From Patella vulgata (taxonomy: Eukaryota; Mollusca; Gastropoda; Patellidae), in NCBI RefSeq assembly GCF_932274485.2, contig NC_065883.2, forward strand, positions 48,950,539 through 49,014,538: a stretch of DNA of 64,000 nucleotides. The letters run 5' to 3'. Shown piece by piece: positions 10,947 to 22,446 of the stretch. Numbering within the stretch: the first letter of the stretch is position 1; the number at the start of each line of letters is the position of its first letter. A program made the translations under genes and the position numbers. The notes under the pieces were generated by a model. It had not been told where the DNA came from. It made no database searches and was given only the letters and a program-made list of their open reading frames with translations.

Positions 10947-12473
10947 CTATTCAAAAAAAGTAGGGGATATTTGATTTTCGGGGCATAATACTAAAATATG
11001 CAAATGACTACGAAAAAAGTCACTATAGAACCTAACAGAAGAAACATTTCCAGTTACATGTGACGCCCAAACGCACCAATAGCTACCGCATGGAATGCAG
11101 GTGATGCTTGGGATCATCATGGGGGTCCAACCCAAGATTTGCACGACTCTGACTTTGAATGTTACAGTCATTGTGGCATTGAATTCCAGGGTGGAAACAT
11201 CAGTTTAATTGTTTTAGTGACCAGAAAACAAATTTTGATATGCGTCGGCTTACCCAAAATGAAAGGTTACGTGCCCTTGGCATGCTACAGATCGGCACAA
11301 CACAGGCGGTTGTGGCGCGGACGATGAATGTTTCTCAGTCTGTCATAAGCAGGCTATGGTCCAGATACCGTGATACACAATCTGTACAGGACAGACCACG
11401 CTCAGGTCGACCAAGGGCGACAACTCAAGCCCAGGATCGATTTGTCCGTACCTTGGCCTTGAGAAATCGTGTCATCACAGCAAATCAGATCAGCGCTCGT
11501 CTTCAAACAGACACTGGTGTGAGAGTGAGTGGCCAGACGATTCGAAATCGACTGCAAAGGGGTCACCTTCGTGCCCGACGTCCTCGCGTGATCCCTTGTT
11601 TGAGAGATCATCACATTCAGGCAAGACGTCGTTGGTGTAGGGATCGTCAACACTGGGATAATCGACGCTGGAGCAATGTGATGTTTTCAGATGAGTCAAG
11701 GTTCACTGTTGATTTTTTGGACAGACGTAGGAGGGTGTGGTGTCGTCGAAACGAGCGCTTCCAAGACGTTAACGTCATCAGACATGATCGATTTGGGGGT
11801 GGTTCTGTTATGGTGTGGGGAGGCATCACTGTTGCTGGAAGAACGACTTTACATGTTGTTGCAGGGCGTGTTACAGGCCAGTACTACCGGGACAACATCT
11901 TGGCAGTCCATGTTGTGCCGTTCGCACGACGTCATGGCCGCCGTTTCATCTTCCAGGATGACAACGCAAGATGTCACAGGGCCAGGATCGTTACAGGTTA
12001 CCTCCAACAACAGAACATCACCATATTACCTTGGCCAGCACTGAGTCCCGACCTCTCCCCCATCGAGCATGTCTGGGACATGCTTGGACAGAGGTTACGT
12101 CAACGTCAACAACGTCCTGCCAATGTCCAAGAACTTGCTGCTGCGTTGCAACAGGAATGGGACAATCTGGACCAAAATGACCTTAGACGTCTCATTAGGA
12201 GTATGCCACGTCGGATCAATGCTTGTTTGGCAAACAGAGGAGGATTTACCCGTTACTGACTTGGTTGTGATGCTGTGGTAACTTTGCTGTTTGACCCCGG
12301 GTATCATTTTACCCTTATAATGGTCAGTCTGTGCCTTACTTAGTCTAACGATCATTTGGAATAAATCGATGAATGTGAACTTCATTTCATTTTGTCATTT
12401 GTTTCTTCGTCAGTTTCATTAGGTGACTTTAATAACACTTAAAAATCAAATATCCCCTACTTTTTTTGAATAA
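10947..12473 (+). mobile_element. Tc1-like DNA transposon, copy A
   Basis: The element is 1,527 bp and flanked by TA target duplications. Its terminal inverted repeats run for over 30 bp; the left one starts CTATTCAAAAAAAGTAGGGG and is matched in reverse at 12,441-12,473, with one change in the last bases. It carries one open reading frame for a DD34E transposase. The second copy at 29,712-31,237 is nearly identical, which implies recent activity. Confidence 0.95.
11240..12259 (+). CDS. Tc1-like transposase (copy A), 339 aa
   Basis: This enzyme would excise and reinsert its own element at TA sites by DNA strand transfer in the nucleus. Residues 1-60 look like a helix-turn-helix (TQAVVARTMNVSQSVISRLW) followed by the GRPR-type linker SGRPRATT. 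A second helical DNA-binding part spans about 61-118. The catalytic core has FSDESRF (D151), FQDDNARCHRA (D241) and LSPIEHVWD (E276), giving 34 residues between the last two, as in the Tc1 group. Length is normal for the family. Translation from the ATG at 11,240 is uninterrupted to TGA at 12,259, with no intron. Ten residues differ from copy B, none of them catalytic. It is probably active or was until recently; expression cannot be judged here. Confidence 0.95.
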   Translation: MRRLTQNERLRALGMLQIGTTQAVVARTMNVSQSVISRLWSRYRDTQSVQDRPRSGRPRATTQAQDRFVRTLALRNRVITANQISARLQTDTGVRVSGQTIRNRLQRGHLRARRPRVIPCLRDHHIQARRRWCRDRQHWDNRRWSNVMFSDESRFTVDFLDRRRRVWCRRNERFQDVNVIRHDRFGGGSVMVWGGITVAGRTTLHVVAGRVTGQYYRDNILAVHVVPFARRHGRRFIFQDDNARCHRARIVTGYLQQQNITILPWPALSPDLSPIEHVWDMLGQRLRQRQQRPANVQELAAALQQEWDNLDQNDLRRLIRSMPRRINACLANRGGFTRY

Positions 12474-13626
12474 TACATTTAAAATAAACTATATAATCCA
12501 TAAAATATACATTCTTTAAAATACATAAAAATTAAATCTCTAAAATAAAATATTTGTGCATATGTCTTCAATATGCACTGTTACAGTATAAGACCATAGA
12601 TGAGTGGAAGAATGATAACAGTGGCATCAGACGCTGTAGGCGCGAAAAAAATTCAGATAGCGACTTTTAACCGAACCTTTAATTTTTTGGGACTGCTCCT
12701 GAGGGGGCACTTACTTGCTGTCATGGAAATAAGGATTTTTTTTTTCATTTCTATTCTACTGTATTTTATTATGACTTAATTTGTATATCACATAGTAAAG
12801 CCAGCAAATATGAGATAGTATTGTTCTATAATGTTAATGGGGTTTTTTTCATGTATAATTGTACAACTAGTTAAATTTGAGCAATTATGAATCTTAAGTT
12901 TACCAACACTTTTTCGGGGGATTTGAGGTACCAAACTAAAAAAAGTGTCCTCTTGCATGGTGATATCTATATCATTGTTGATACATGATGAAATATTGGC
13001 CCCGAAAACCTTACTTCAGATACCAAAGGCGCTATATTATGATGAAGCAGTGCAGGGTAAAGCCTATTCGTAAATTTGGATTCTCGGTCGCAGATTGTGG
13101 GGGTAGGGGTTCCTCTAAAATGTATAAGGGACCAGTTCACACCACTGGGTATATCTTCATATAAAAGAATCACCTCAAAAGCATCAATTTTCATGTTCAT
13201 TATAATTTAATATGGTCTTAAAAACCAGCCGTTTAGATTTTTGTGTACATTGGTTAGGCAAATGTCAGCCATCTTGGATTTTGCCAGATTTTACCGCTTT
13301 AAAAAGGGTCCATGGCTAACAGCATAGGATATGGTCTTAGGGTCTTAAACCAAAAGTTTAAGATTTTCTTGTACATTGATTTGCCGAATGTCGGCCATCT
13401 TCGATTTTAGCGCTTTCCGGTGCGCAAAATTTGCTAAACTTTCGGGATTTTATAAAGTACACCCAAATAATCACAAAAATGCATAAAAAGGTTTTCTTGC
13501 AACGTTTGTTTGGGTGGGGGTGGGGGTGAGGTAAAATCATCAATTGACTGAACTATCTGGTGAGTTCCAAACACGAATGGACAGCTCGAAAAATGCTTAC
13601 AGTACTTTCAGTGTTGTCAATTCCAT
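12474..13626. other. Non-coding stretch with a short tandem duplication
   Basis: I see no gene. At 13,211-13,290 and 13,337-13,410 a block of about 75 bp is repeated (GGTCTTAAA, GTACATTG, TCRGCCATCTTSGATTTT), spaced about 126 bp. The rest is AT-rich DNA with scattered homopolymers. Confidence 0.5.
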
Positions 13627-14220
13627 TTAGTAGAACAGTGTTTCGAAGAGAAGACGGCGCATAGGTACATAGTTTATTGTATTAATGCTGGCATCTAAAT
13701 ATAAGGAGCAATACGAGAGAAAGTGTTCAATATCCACAAATTGATGACCACATTTACAGGTTGGATTGTCAGAAATATGACGTAAAAATTTATGTCCGCA
13801 CAGATTTCTACAAGAGAGATTCAATTTGCAATGAAAGACCTGGTTTACGGGGGATCCATATGAAAAAGATCTAGGTGCGGTTGATTCTTGCGACACAAGT
13901 TTCAAATTGAATGTATTTAGATATGTTGAATTTTTAGTGTCTGAACTTAATTTGTTCCATTCTCCAATTGACGAATGTACGAGTATGAAAGAATTATAGA
14001 AACTATTTGTTTTACTAGCTATCCACTTGAGTTGTTTTACGGGGATTGTATGTATTAAAGTGTTTAACATTTCGTGGTTTTGGACTTGGCGACTCTGGTG
14101 ATGGCTTCTGATTCTGTGGTTATTTTAGACACAGGAACTTCTTCTAAATTTCAGGTCCAAACCTTTACCATATTTAGCTATAAGTAATAACGGGCGTTGT
14201 GCACAATATAGAACACCTGA
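13627..14220 (-). pseudogene. LINE reverse-transcriptase C-terminal fragment
   Basis: The minus strand encodes 147 residues with a C-terminal zinc-knuckle-like pattern (CKCGHQFVDIEHFLSYC) typical of the region after the reverse transcriptase domain in several non-LTR clades. The same frame continues upstream to about 14,220 (VLYCAQRPLLLIAKYG) with one in-frame TAA, so it is a decayed, 5'-truncated copy. No YADD motif or endonuclease is present. The clade cannot be fixed from this piece. Confidence 0.6.
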
Positions 14221-14259
14221 TACATAGCTTACTAATTAGTGTTGTACTTTTGTATTTAA

Positions 14260-14632
14260 ACATACATTATGCAAGAGCTAAATCTGCATATTGCAGGTCT
14301 TTCTTTATCTAAATTATTAATTAGACATTAATTAACTTATCCAGGCCATAATCAACTCACGATGTCATCGCTAGCCTTCGATATTTACTGGATTATGATC
14401 CCATTTGCTGCTCAACTTTCATTCATGATTTAATCAGGAAATGGATAATCGAGACTATGTTTTTTTATCGTACCGACTTTAGTTTTGATAATCGATGCTC
14501 GGTCGAAATTTTAATCGCTTAATTCTTGGCTCATAGCGGATCAATTTTCAGCAAATTCCCTTTACATTATCTAGTTTTTAACTATTATAGTGAGAACTGC
14601 CAGCTCTTTATCTAATCTCACATAATGTATCT
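14260..14632. mobile_element. MITE flanked by TTAA, copy 1
   Basis: It is 373 bp between TTAA tetranucleotides (14,256-14,259 and 14,633-14,636). Its short inverted ends are ACATACATTATG and, in reverse, AGATACATTATG. A diverged second copy lies at 50,397-50,910. The TTAA target matches piggyBac-type integration, but there is no transposase, so the superfamily is inferred from the target site only. Confidence 0.6.
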
Positions 14633-14637
14633 TTAAA

Positions 14638-15232
14638 CTCCATTGATTCTATGATTTGGGACTAACAATAATGATATTTTCGGTGGGCCTTTGGTGCAAA
14701 GCATGAGAAAACATTCACAGGACAGAGATTTGACCAATATTACATGTATTTACTACGAATTGAGTGATTGAATGTAGTAACCTGTTATTAATGAATTGTA
14801 GGTTAAAACACTGAATGTCACTGATTCCAAGACGTCATATCGTGATTTAATGGTATAATATCAACACACGGCAGGTGGTATAATAGTCATTCTTCTTAAT
14901 GTGTTTAGTTGAATTGGAAGAAAAACTTAGCCAGATATCCGTCTGTCTGAAATACGATTAGGGTGATGAAGCTGTCTATTAAATCTCGGATGCTGCCTAC
15001 ACGTGCATACAGACACACCCGAGAAACACACGTGTCCCATGGCGAGTAATTAATTAAGGAAGACAATCTTTGGGTATTATGAATCAGTGTCGAAGAGTTT
15101 ATTGAAAGTGATTATGATCCCATCTAAATCTTTGTTCATTTTTCGGTCGACAATTGAGATCCGGCTGTTAAATTCTTTGACGTCGAAAAAAATAAATATC
15201 AATTTTTGACATGAAATATTGACTCGTTGAAC
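14638..15232. other. No gene seen
   Basis: About 600 bp of apparently single-copy AT-rich DNA between a MITE and a large palindrome. I see no splice-bounded open frame or repeat. Confidence 0.4.
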
Positions 15233-15834
15233 TATGGAAGCCTATAACTACCATTCATATTTTCTACTTTTCGCCTCTTCAAAACACGAAAGTCGACAAC
15301 ACGCTATACAAGCCAAAATCAACTCGAAAATAGGAAATTAAGAAATAACACACAGCGATAATAGCGCCCCTCGTTTTTTCCTAATTTCTTATTTTCGACT
15401 TGCATTTTGGCTTGTATACCGTCTTGTCGACTTTCGACTTAGTCATATTTTTGTATTAATTGATGTGAGTAAGAAGGCGCCAACACGCATACCAAGACAA
15501 AATGCAACTCGAAAAGTAGAAATTAGGAAATTAACACACCACGCTATTAGAGACTTTTCGCCTCGGAAGTTGTTTTAGTCTCAGTTGTCCAGGTCGCATT
15601 TGAATACGTGCAATCAGGACTCACACTGTATTTCATTCTTTTCCGTCAATATGGATAATAATTTTTATATAAAAAAAATGTTCATATTTTTTTTCCGCCA
15701 ACTGGGATATTTTATCTGCCAAAAATGTCTGATAAAAAAAAAACACACCTTAGGCTACAACAATTTAATTTATTATATAGGCCTATTATAAAACAAATTT
15801 CCCGTACCGATATATACAATCTACAACAACATAC

Positions 15835-16035
15835 ATGGGGATTGGGTGGTCTAGTGGTTTAACACGTGCGCGTGAAATCACATAATCTGACATTAATTCA
15901 AGTGGTGTGGTTTCGATTCCCCGCTTAAACATGACAAGGGAGTAGGGTCGCTTGTCCAACCTTGTGGGTTTTCTCCGGATACCCCAGCTTCTATCCACTG
16001 CTAAAGAACCCTACGTGCAAACGAATTATTGAAAT
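15835..16035 (+). repeat. Type 2 SINE inside the palindrome
   Basis: A tRNA-like start (GGTGGTCTAGTGGTTTAACA), the B box GGTTTCGATTCC and the central block CCTTGTGGGTTTTCTCCGG lead to CGAATTATTGAAATGATT. Only its 3' tail is also present in the right arm near 16,575-16,600, so either the 5' part was lost there or the arms were copied unevenly. Confidence 0.65.
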
Positions 16036-16062
16036 GATTTAGTTTGCAACGAGCGGATGTTA

Positions 16063-16370
16063 AGCCAGCCTGGAGGTCGGGTGTTCGATCCCTGCATTGG
16101 CCGAGAAAGTTCATCCAGATTTTCCGGCGGATTCTCCCTTGTCAGTGATGCAGGACTTGGAGGTCGGGTGTTCGATCCCTGCATTGGCCGAGAAAGTTCA
16201 TCCAGATTTTCCGGCGGATTCCCCTTGTCAGTGATGCAGGACGGGTGCGGGGGGCTGACAAGGACAACTGTCTAGTTGTTCGGATGGGACCAAAATAACC
16301 GAGGTTCCGTGTACACATTGGCGTGCACGTAAAATATCCCTTGACAGGTGGGATTCGATATAAGAGTTGG
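16063..16370 (+). repeat. Type 1 SINE, partly duplicated, at palindrome centre
   Basis: GGAGGTCGGGTGTTCGATCC followed by GCATTGGCCGAGAAAG appears at 16,074 and again at 16,160, an 86-bp internal duplication. The mirrored copy on the minus strand occupies 16,380-16,560. The palindrome centre therefore falls inside the SINE, between GTGTACACATTGGCG and its inverse. Confidence 0.7.
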
Positions 16371-17650
16371 CCGAATTACCGCATCACATCCCAATGTATA
16401 CACGGGACCTCGGTTTTTCGTCTCATCCGAAGGACTAGACAGCTGTCCTTGTCAGACCCTCCGTCCTGCATCACTAACAAGGGGGAATCCACCGGATAAT
16501 CTGGATGAACTTTCTCGACCAATGCAGGGATCGAACACCCGACCTCCAGACTGGCTTAACATATCCACTCGTTGCAAACTAAATCATTTCAATAATTCGT
16601 TTTTTTGGCAGATAAAATATCCCAGTTGGCGGGAAAAAAAATATGAACATTTTTTTTATATAAAAATTATTATCCATTTTGACGGAAAAGAATGAAATAC
16701 AGTGTGAGCCCTGATTGCACGTATTAAAATGCGACCTGGACAACTGAGACTACAACAACTTCCGAGGCGAAAAGTCGCTAATAGCGTGGTGTGTTAATTT
16801 CCTAATTTCTACTTTTCGAGTTGCATTTTGGCTTGGTATGCGTGTTGGCGCCTTCTTACTCACATCAATAAATACAAAAATATGACTAAGTCGAAAGTCG
16901 ACAAGACGGTATACAAGCCAAAATACAAGTCGAAAATAAGAAATTAGGAAAAAATGAGGGGCGCTATTATCGCTGTGTGTTATTTCTTAATTTCCTATTT
17001 TCGAGTTGCATTTTGGCTTGTATAGCGTGTTGGCGCCTTCTTACTGACATCAATAAATACAAAAATATGATAAGGTCGAAAGTCGACAAGACGGTATACA
17101 AGCCAAAATGCAAGTCGAAAATAAGAAATTAGGAAAAACAAGGGCCGCTATTATCGCTGTGTGTTATTTCTTAATTTCCCATTTTCGAGTTGATTTTGGC
17201 TTGTATAGCGTGTTGTCGCCTCGCATTTTGTCGTAACTTCTACTTTTCGACTTTCGTGTTTTGAAGGGGCGAAAAGTAGAAATTATGAATGGTAGTTATA
17301 GGCTTCCATATTGGACCGAGCCAGTCTCCTAATAATTATGTTATTTTCGCTGATTATGTTAGATTAATTGGTGATAACACAAATTTAATTTTCCTTTAAT
17401 TCTCGAGGTTGGGACACAAGGTGGTGATGACATGCACTATTTTAAAGAAATAACCTCTTTACGAATAATGTCCTTTTATCTCTGACAGTTTTAAATGGTG
17501 TTTTCTATCGTAATGATCTTGGTTTTTAAAGACCCTCTGTTACAGTTGGACTGAGTCATGGCCACAAACTCATAGTTAATTTTATTACACTAAATGAACA
17601 TGCTGGGGTTGGTACTGATGGCTTTATAGTAGGGTTTTATGTTAAAGCCT

Positions 17651-17808
17651 GGGGCCTGTTTCACGAAATTTTAACTAAGATAAAATCCAAATTTTAGTAG
17701 TTTGATTGGATAATATTAGATTGACATTAGTGCTTAGCCAATCAAATTTGAAGTATCTACTAAAATTTGGATTTTATCTTTAGTTAAAATTTCGTGAAAC
17801 AGGGCCCT
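17651..17808. mobile_element. Palindromic MITE, about 158 bp
   Basis: The left arm GGCCTGTTTCACGAAATTTT pairs with the right arm ending TTTCGTGAAACAGGGCCC, with about 50 bp of near-perfect complementarity (CCAAATTTTAGTAG inside). Short flanking CCTGG on both sides may be part of the inverted end or a target duplication. It has no coding capacity. Confidence 0.75.
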
Positions 17809-19600
17809 GGAATAATTTAGAAAAGCAATATGGCTTGACACATATGCTCTGACGTAAAGATTGAAAACAAGGCGGGGATGTGAATTAGATTCTAATATAT
17901 CAAATAAGGAAAATCGTGATTGGACGTTCTATTAACTGACACCATTTATCATGTAGACAGAAATTCATGTCTTCGCTTCAAGCCGTTTAGAAGATTATAC
18001 CAGCATTTTAAACAAAATAATCGACAATATTTCTCAATACTTCATCAAACGGAGAGAAATTACCCCACAAAGAAATCATGCCTGTCAACAACAATAATTA
18101 ATAATAGGATAGACTGAATTTCCATCCTATAACCCTTTACTTTGTCTAAAGGCTTTTTGGTCAATTAGAGTTTCTTTTATGACCATAATGGCATATTTGC
18201 GTGAGGCAACGGTTTATCTTTTCAACAGCCTCAGCAGTCTGTCGTCCATAAGCTTATCTCATGCCAAGATAGTATCGCTGCATTTCTTTCCTATACTCCT
18301 AATACCCACCCTTCTTATCAATGACTTTTTTTTCGATTACAGTAAATTACACGGAGATGACTTGAAAACAGGCCAGCGATAGAAACTCAAGTGGTACTTG
18401 TCATTCTTTTAATCGTCTTAATTACCAAGTAATAAACTGGGGGCAATATTTAGGTTCTTGTAATTAATTTCGTTGTCAAGCTGTTCTTTTTAGAAAGATT
18501 GAATCATGTAATTACTGTCTGAATTAATCAACCAACGAGACTTTCCATGGTTCGTGTCTGCTCCGAATTTTTTGTGTTTCATCTTTATATTGTCATTTAT
18601 GATGGTCCATGGACTCGGAACGACGCAATTGCCATTGTTTAGTGGTAATGTTTGGGTGACCGGGTAGAATTGTAATCTTCAAACTGTATCTGATTAAAGA
18701 GCGGTGAACAGTTTCTGGCAGACGCCCTCTTACTAACATTATAGCCTCTAAAATAAAAGACACGAACTCTTATGATTTCTACTCCCCCATTATTATTTAT
18801 CGTTTGCATCTTTTATTTTTTAAAGAAGAAAAAGATTGCGACCATTTTTGAATCCCTCGTGAATACCGTGTCACGCATCTGTTGAACAGTAAAATATTAA
18901 CTAATTAATGAAAAAACAGCGTCGGAGATTTGGGCTAGAAGTTGGAAATATCCATCCGTTCAAGCCACCAATGCCAGAAGAACTGGCATTCAAAAAGATA
19001 ATACGATAGTGTATAGAATTGTGTTTAAAGGGGCGTGTTGGTCGCACTCTAATAACGTGTTAGTAAAGCCACAAGTACGTTAACGAGGTTTCAATTGACG
19101 GATCAAGTTTCTACTGATTAACAATAACTACTAATTAAAGACGAGCTGGTAAATTGTATTGATAAGCCACGTGGACACTGTATTTCATCTTTTCACCACT
19201 AGGGGTCAGGCCATATTTTATTTTATTTAATGACTAAAGGGTCTTTGAAAGCAAATCAAATATCTTTCCTGTCATTTTATAAACTGGACTTGGAACTACT
19301 TTGTTATATTCGTTAATTTCTGAAAGGAATAATTTAATCCTCTCTGTTTAACGGAGGGGGGCAGAAATACAATTATGGCATTCAAAATACCGACTGAATA
19401 TTTTGATCCGATTTGATGAGTAGGCCCACATGAAATTAATATTTTGAGAAATAAAGAAGACGTAAAGTAAATGGCAACTGTAATATAAAAGTCTTCTGTG
19501 TTCCTTTGTGCAGCATAAGGATAATTCCACTGTAATTATTATAAGGAATTATTAGAGAACTGTATAGAAATTAATTAAACTCTAGCAGATATAATATGTC
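17809..19600. other. Single-copy DNA, no gene identified
   Basis: AT-rich and not obviously repeated. Several short open frames exist but none has convincing splice borders or residue composition. Weak acceptor-like sites at about 17,490 and 17,545 are followed by frames that close within 15 codons. Confidence 0.4.
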
Positions 19601-19607
19601 TACCTAC

Positions 19608-19640
19608 CTCAAACCTACAGATTATAGTCCCTCGGGTAGA
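19608..19640 (-). CDS. Possible 33-nt microexon
   Basis: On the minus strand a strong acceptor (GTGTCTGTTTACAG) is followed by 33 nt with no stop in one frame (STRGTIICRFE) and a strong donor (GAG then GTAGGT). The length is a multiple of three, so it could be skipped without changing frame. No neighbouring exon could be placed, so chance is a real alternative. Confidence 0.3.
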
Positions 19641-20439
19641 CTGTAAACAGACACTTCATTATTATAGAAATACCGATAACAACTATATATTCTACAGAGA
19701 CATTAATAAAGTATTAGATAAACTAAAGAATCGACATGGCTTTAACATACATAATGTATTATAGCATTTAATCCAGCTTTGTTGCTTGGTCTTTAAGTAA
19801 ATTCAATATTCGCGTTTTCGTTTAAAGCCTATGCTTATTAATATCGGAAAAGGACATAACAAAACTTATCATTTAGTTCTTAGACATCAGGCTTATACGT
19901 TCCGCATGGCTTAATGAACGCGTGCCCCCGTCTATTTCTCAACAAAATGGTTTGAATGATAATCTTATAGTCATTATTCTGATTACCATTACCATCCGTA
20001 TGGCCAGCTCATATTACAGGACAAAGATAGAAATAAAGGTATTGCTTCTCAATGGCTAACATCTCTTATTTCATCGAGCTTTAACGGGAATCTGGCTGTG
20101 AAATATGAACTTTTAATAGTATATTCAGATCTTGATTTAGTTTGAGAAATGGCCTATATAATGTTTTGATTAAAGATCACAATCTTATTGAAATTAGAAA
20201 TATCTGTTTATATGAGCTCTATATTAATAACCGATCTTATATGAGATGTAATTATGTATATTTCATCAAGCTGATGGGATGAACAACCCATCTATTGTCA
20301 AACCATTTTATTATATATCTGCTTTAGTTTGCCATCTTTCGAATTTTTGAGTGAATTCTGCAGGGAAATCAAGATATAACGTGTATTATTGAAGTACAAA
20401 ACTTAATTATAAAGCATTTATTAACAATATGCATTTGTA

Positions 20440-20665
20440 TATATGGATATATTATAATCCAGTATAAAAGCAATTATCTAAACGAATATACATTATCATA
20501 GAGTCCAGTATAAAAGTCATCTAAACGAATATACATTATCACAGAATCCAGTATAAAAACAATCCTCTAAACGAATATATATTACCATAGAATCCTATAT
20601 AATTATAAAACAATTCTCTAAACGAATATATATTACCATAGAATCAAAAATAAGACCAATCATCT
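20440..20665. repeat. Minisatellite, about 45-50 bp unit, 4-5 copies
   Basis: Units contain CTAAACGAATATACATTATC, then ATAGAATCCAGTATAAAA. The same unit occurs about twice at 55,725-55,805, so it is a dispersed family and not a local slip product. Confidence 0.75.
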
Positions 20666-20760
20666 AATCATCTAATACTACTGAGAACGGGCCGCTTTGT
20701 TGCGTTCTACATATTGAGGGAATCTCGTGTACGAAGATTCTACTACAATAGGTATAGGTT

Positions 20761-21160
20761 CAGGGGCGGATCCAGGAATTTTTGCAGGAGGGGGTTTGCC
20801 AGGTTCCTGAGAAAATGTATCTCCCTCCCCCCCCCCCACCTCGGCTTGAAATTTTTTGAGAAATAAATGGTCTCTATTGTCATTTTTGGCGTATATACAT
20901 ACACATTGAGCTTTTTAAACAGAGAAATCCAACATCCTGTTTGGCGTCAATTTTTATTATGAATTAATACGATGACATTGTAATTCAATTTAATTATTGA
21001 TGCAAAGCATTAATTTTGATATAACATATATCATTATCTCGCGCTTTGAGTGCCCATCCTGTCGCACCATCTGACGATAAAGGATAAAGCACAATTATGA
21101 CACTTTTCTCACACTTTATGTAGCTGACCCCCCCAAATCCCCCCTCTGGATCCGCCCCTG
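20761..21160. mobile_element. 400-bp MITE with GGATCC-containing inverted ends
   Basis: The left end CAGGGGCGGATCCAGG is mirrored by CTGGATCCGCCCCTG at 21,145-21,160. AGGTT flanks both sides (20,756-20,760 and 21,161-21,165), which is either a 5-bp duplication or part of a decayed longer one. Similar ends occur in hAT-like non-autonomous elements as I remember them; that assignment is unverified. It carries no transposase. Confidence 0.75.
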
Positions 21161-21525
21161 AGGTTTGGGGGTGGTTGCTTACTCGCTTATCTGTTTCATT
21201 CTCAATTATCCTAAAAGTAAATTAGTCTCTATATATCAGTAAAAACAAATACAAATATTAATAAATGAATAATAAATTAATTAGATGTCTATTTCTATAT
21301 GCGTTATTGTAAACATTACATGTACACGCATTATCACATGCAATATTTAAAGAAATGAAATTATAAAATGAGAACCATAAAATGTGTACATAAAACTAAA
21401 TATACATATCTTACGTAAAAGCGTCATTCCATGTCAAGTATATATGTTATAGTACATGGACTTACGCTAACAAATCCAAAATTATACCTTTCTAGGTCGA
21501 ACATTCGCTGAGATATAGTCATTTG

Positions 21526-21788
21526 GAGAGGTTGGATGGCCGAATGTTTAGCTGTATCATAAGACCTGCCATTGAGTCAACTGGCGTGGTTTCAATTCCC
21601 CGGTTGTACGTGACAAGGAGTAGGGTCGATTGTCCAACCTCGTGGGTTTTCCCCAGGTCCCCCGGTTTCCTCCCACTGCTATAGACCCCTACGCGCAAGC
21701 GAATTATTGAAATAAAAATTAAACCATATGTTAGTCCCGAAATGCCCTAGTTTGTGTCGAGTGGGCGTTAAACCCCATTTCTCTCTAT
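21526..21788 (+). repeat. Full-length type 2 SINE with 13-bp target duplication
   Basis: It has an A-box region (GGTTGGATGGCCGAATGTTTAGC), a B box (GGTTTCAATTCCCCGG), the central block TCGTGGGTTTTCCCC and GGTTTCCTCCCACTGCTA, and a TTTCTCTCT tail. Target duplications ATATAGTCATTTG and ATATAGCCATTTG flank it (one difference). The inverted arm at about 46,520-46,545 has the single uninterrupted target, which confirms the insertion and its borders. Confidence 0.9.
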
Positions 21789-22446
21789 ATATAGCCATTT
21801 GAAATAAGGGTACTGAAACGGATAATAAATTCAGTCATTTTTTCAGGTTTTCGGGTGCTTTAAACTCACATTTCTAATAAGAGTAGAACTATCTAACTTT
21901 GTAATCAAGGCAACTTTTGGTGTAGATTATAATTTTAGCATCACACACAATGTGCGATTCACACAGTTCGTGATACCAGGTGGCAAAATGTGAAACATAA
22001 ACTATTCACTTTTTTTCCCAGGATTTCCACAGCCACTGACAAAGTCACTATTGTATACACAACCTCCAAAATTGGCATAGATAATGTCAGTTTGTCTTTT
22101 ATCAATTTACAAAAGATTCTGAGTCGATGGGATATATACTTTTCCAAATATTCAGTCTCGATATTCAATGCACACTGGAAACGTACAAAATATACCCATT
22201 TTCACTTTCAATTTTGGCCATGTGGGACAGAGGTTAAAATTCTGAAAAAGTTTGATAGTGAAACTTCAATTACCCTACTATAACATACACTAAAGTCCAT
22301 CCTGTGTATTTGATGGCTTATATTTTTAATTGGCACTTGAAATCTGTAGTGATAAGTTTTAATGGCTATTATCAATATTGTTGACTTTTCACGTTGATTT
22401 TAAAATTACGTCTAAAAATGACCTATACCCCTCAAATGTATCTATA

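Larger units (their letters stand above)
15233..17310. mobile_element. 2.08-kb foldback element with SINEs in its arms
   Basis: The two halves are inverted copies: the left end TATGGAAGCCTATAACTACC matches the reversed right end at about 17,291-17,310. Each arm repeats the words TATACAAGCC, GTCGACTTTCGAC, GAAATTAGGAAA and TAATAGCG, and the right arm carries one extra unit of about 180 bp. The middle of both arms is type 1 SINE, and the left arm also has type 2 SINE sequence (15,835-16,030) that the right arm lacks. No coding capacity is visible. Foldback transposon or inverted duplication are both possible. Confidence 0.75.

Noticed and set aside
11402-12180. Several open frames of 60-117 codons on both strands inside the Tc1 elements
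   Set aside because: They overlap the transposase in other frames and recur in copy B for the same reason. They have no features of their own.
17490-17570. Two short acceptor-bounded frames on the plus strand
   Set aside because: Both close within 15 codons and neither has a partner exon; too weak to list.
20440-20665. CRISPR-like array
   Set aside because: The units differ along their whole length with no constant repeat and unique spacer, and the setting is animal DNA. It is a minisatellite.
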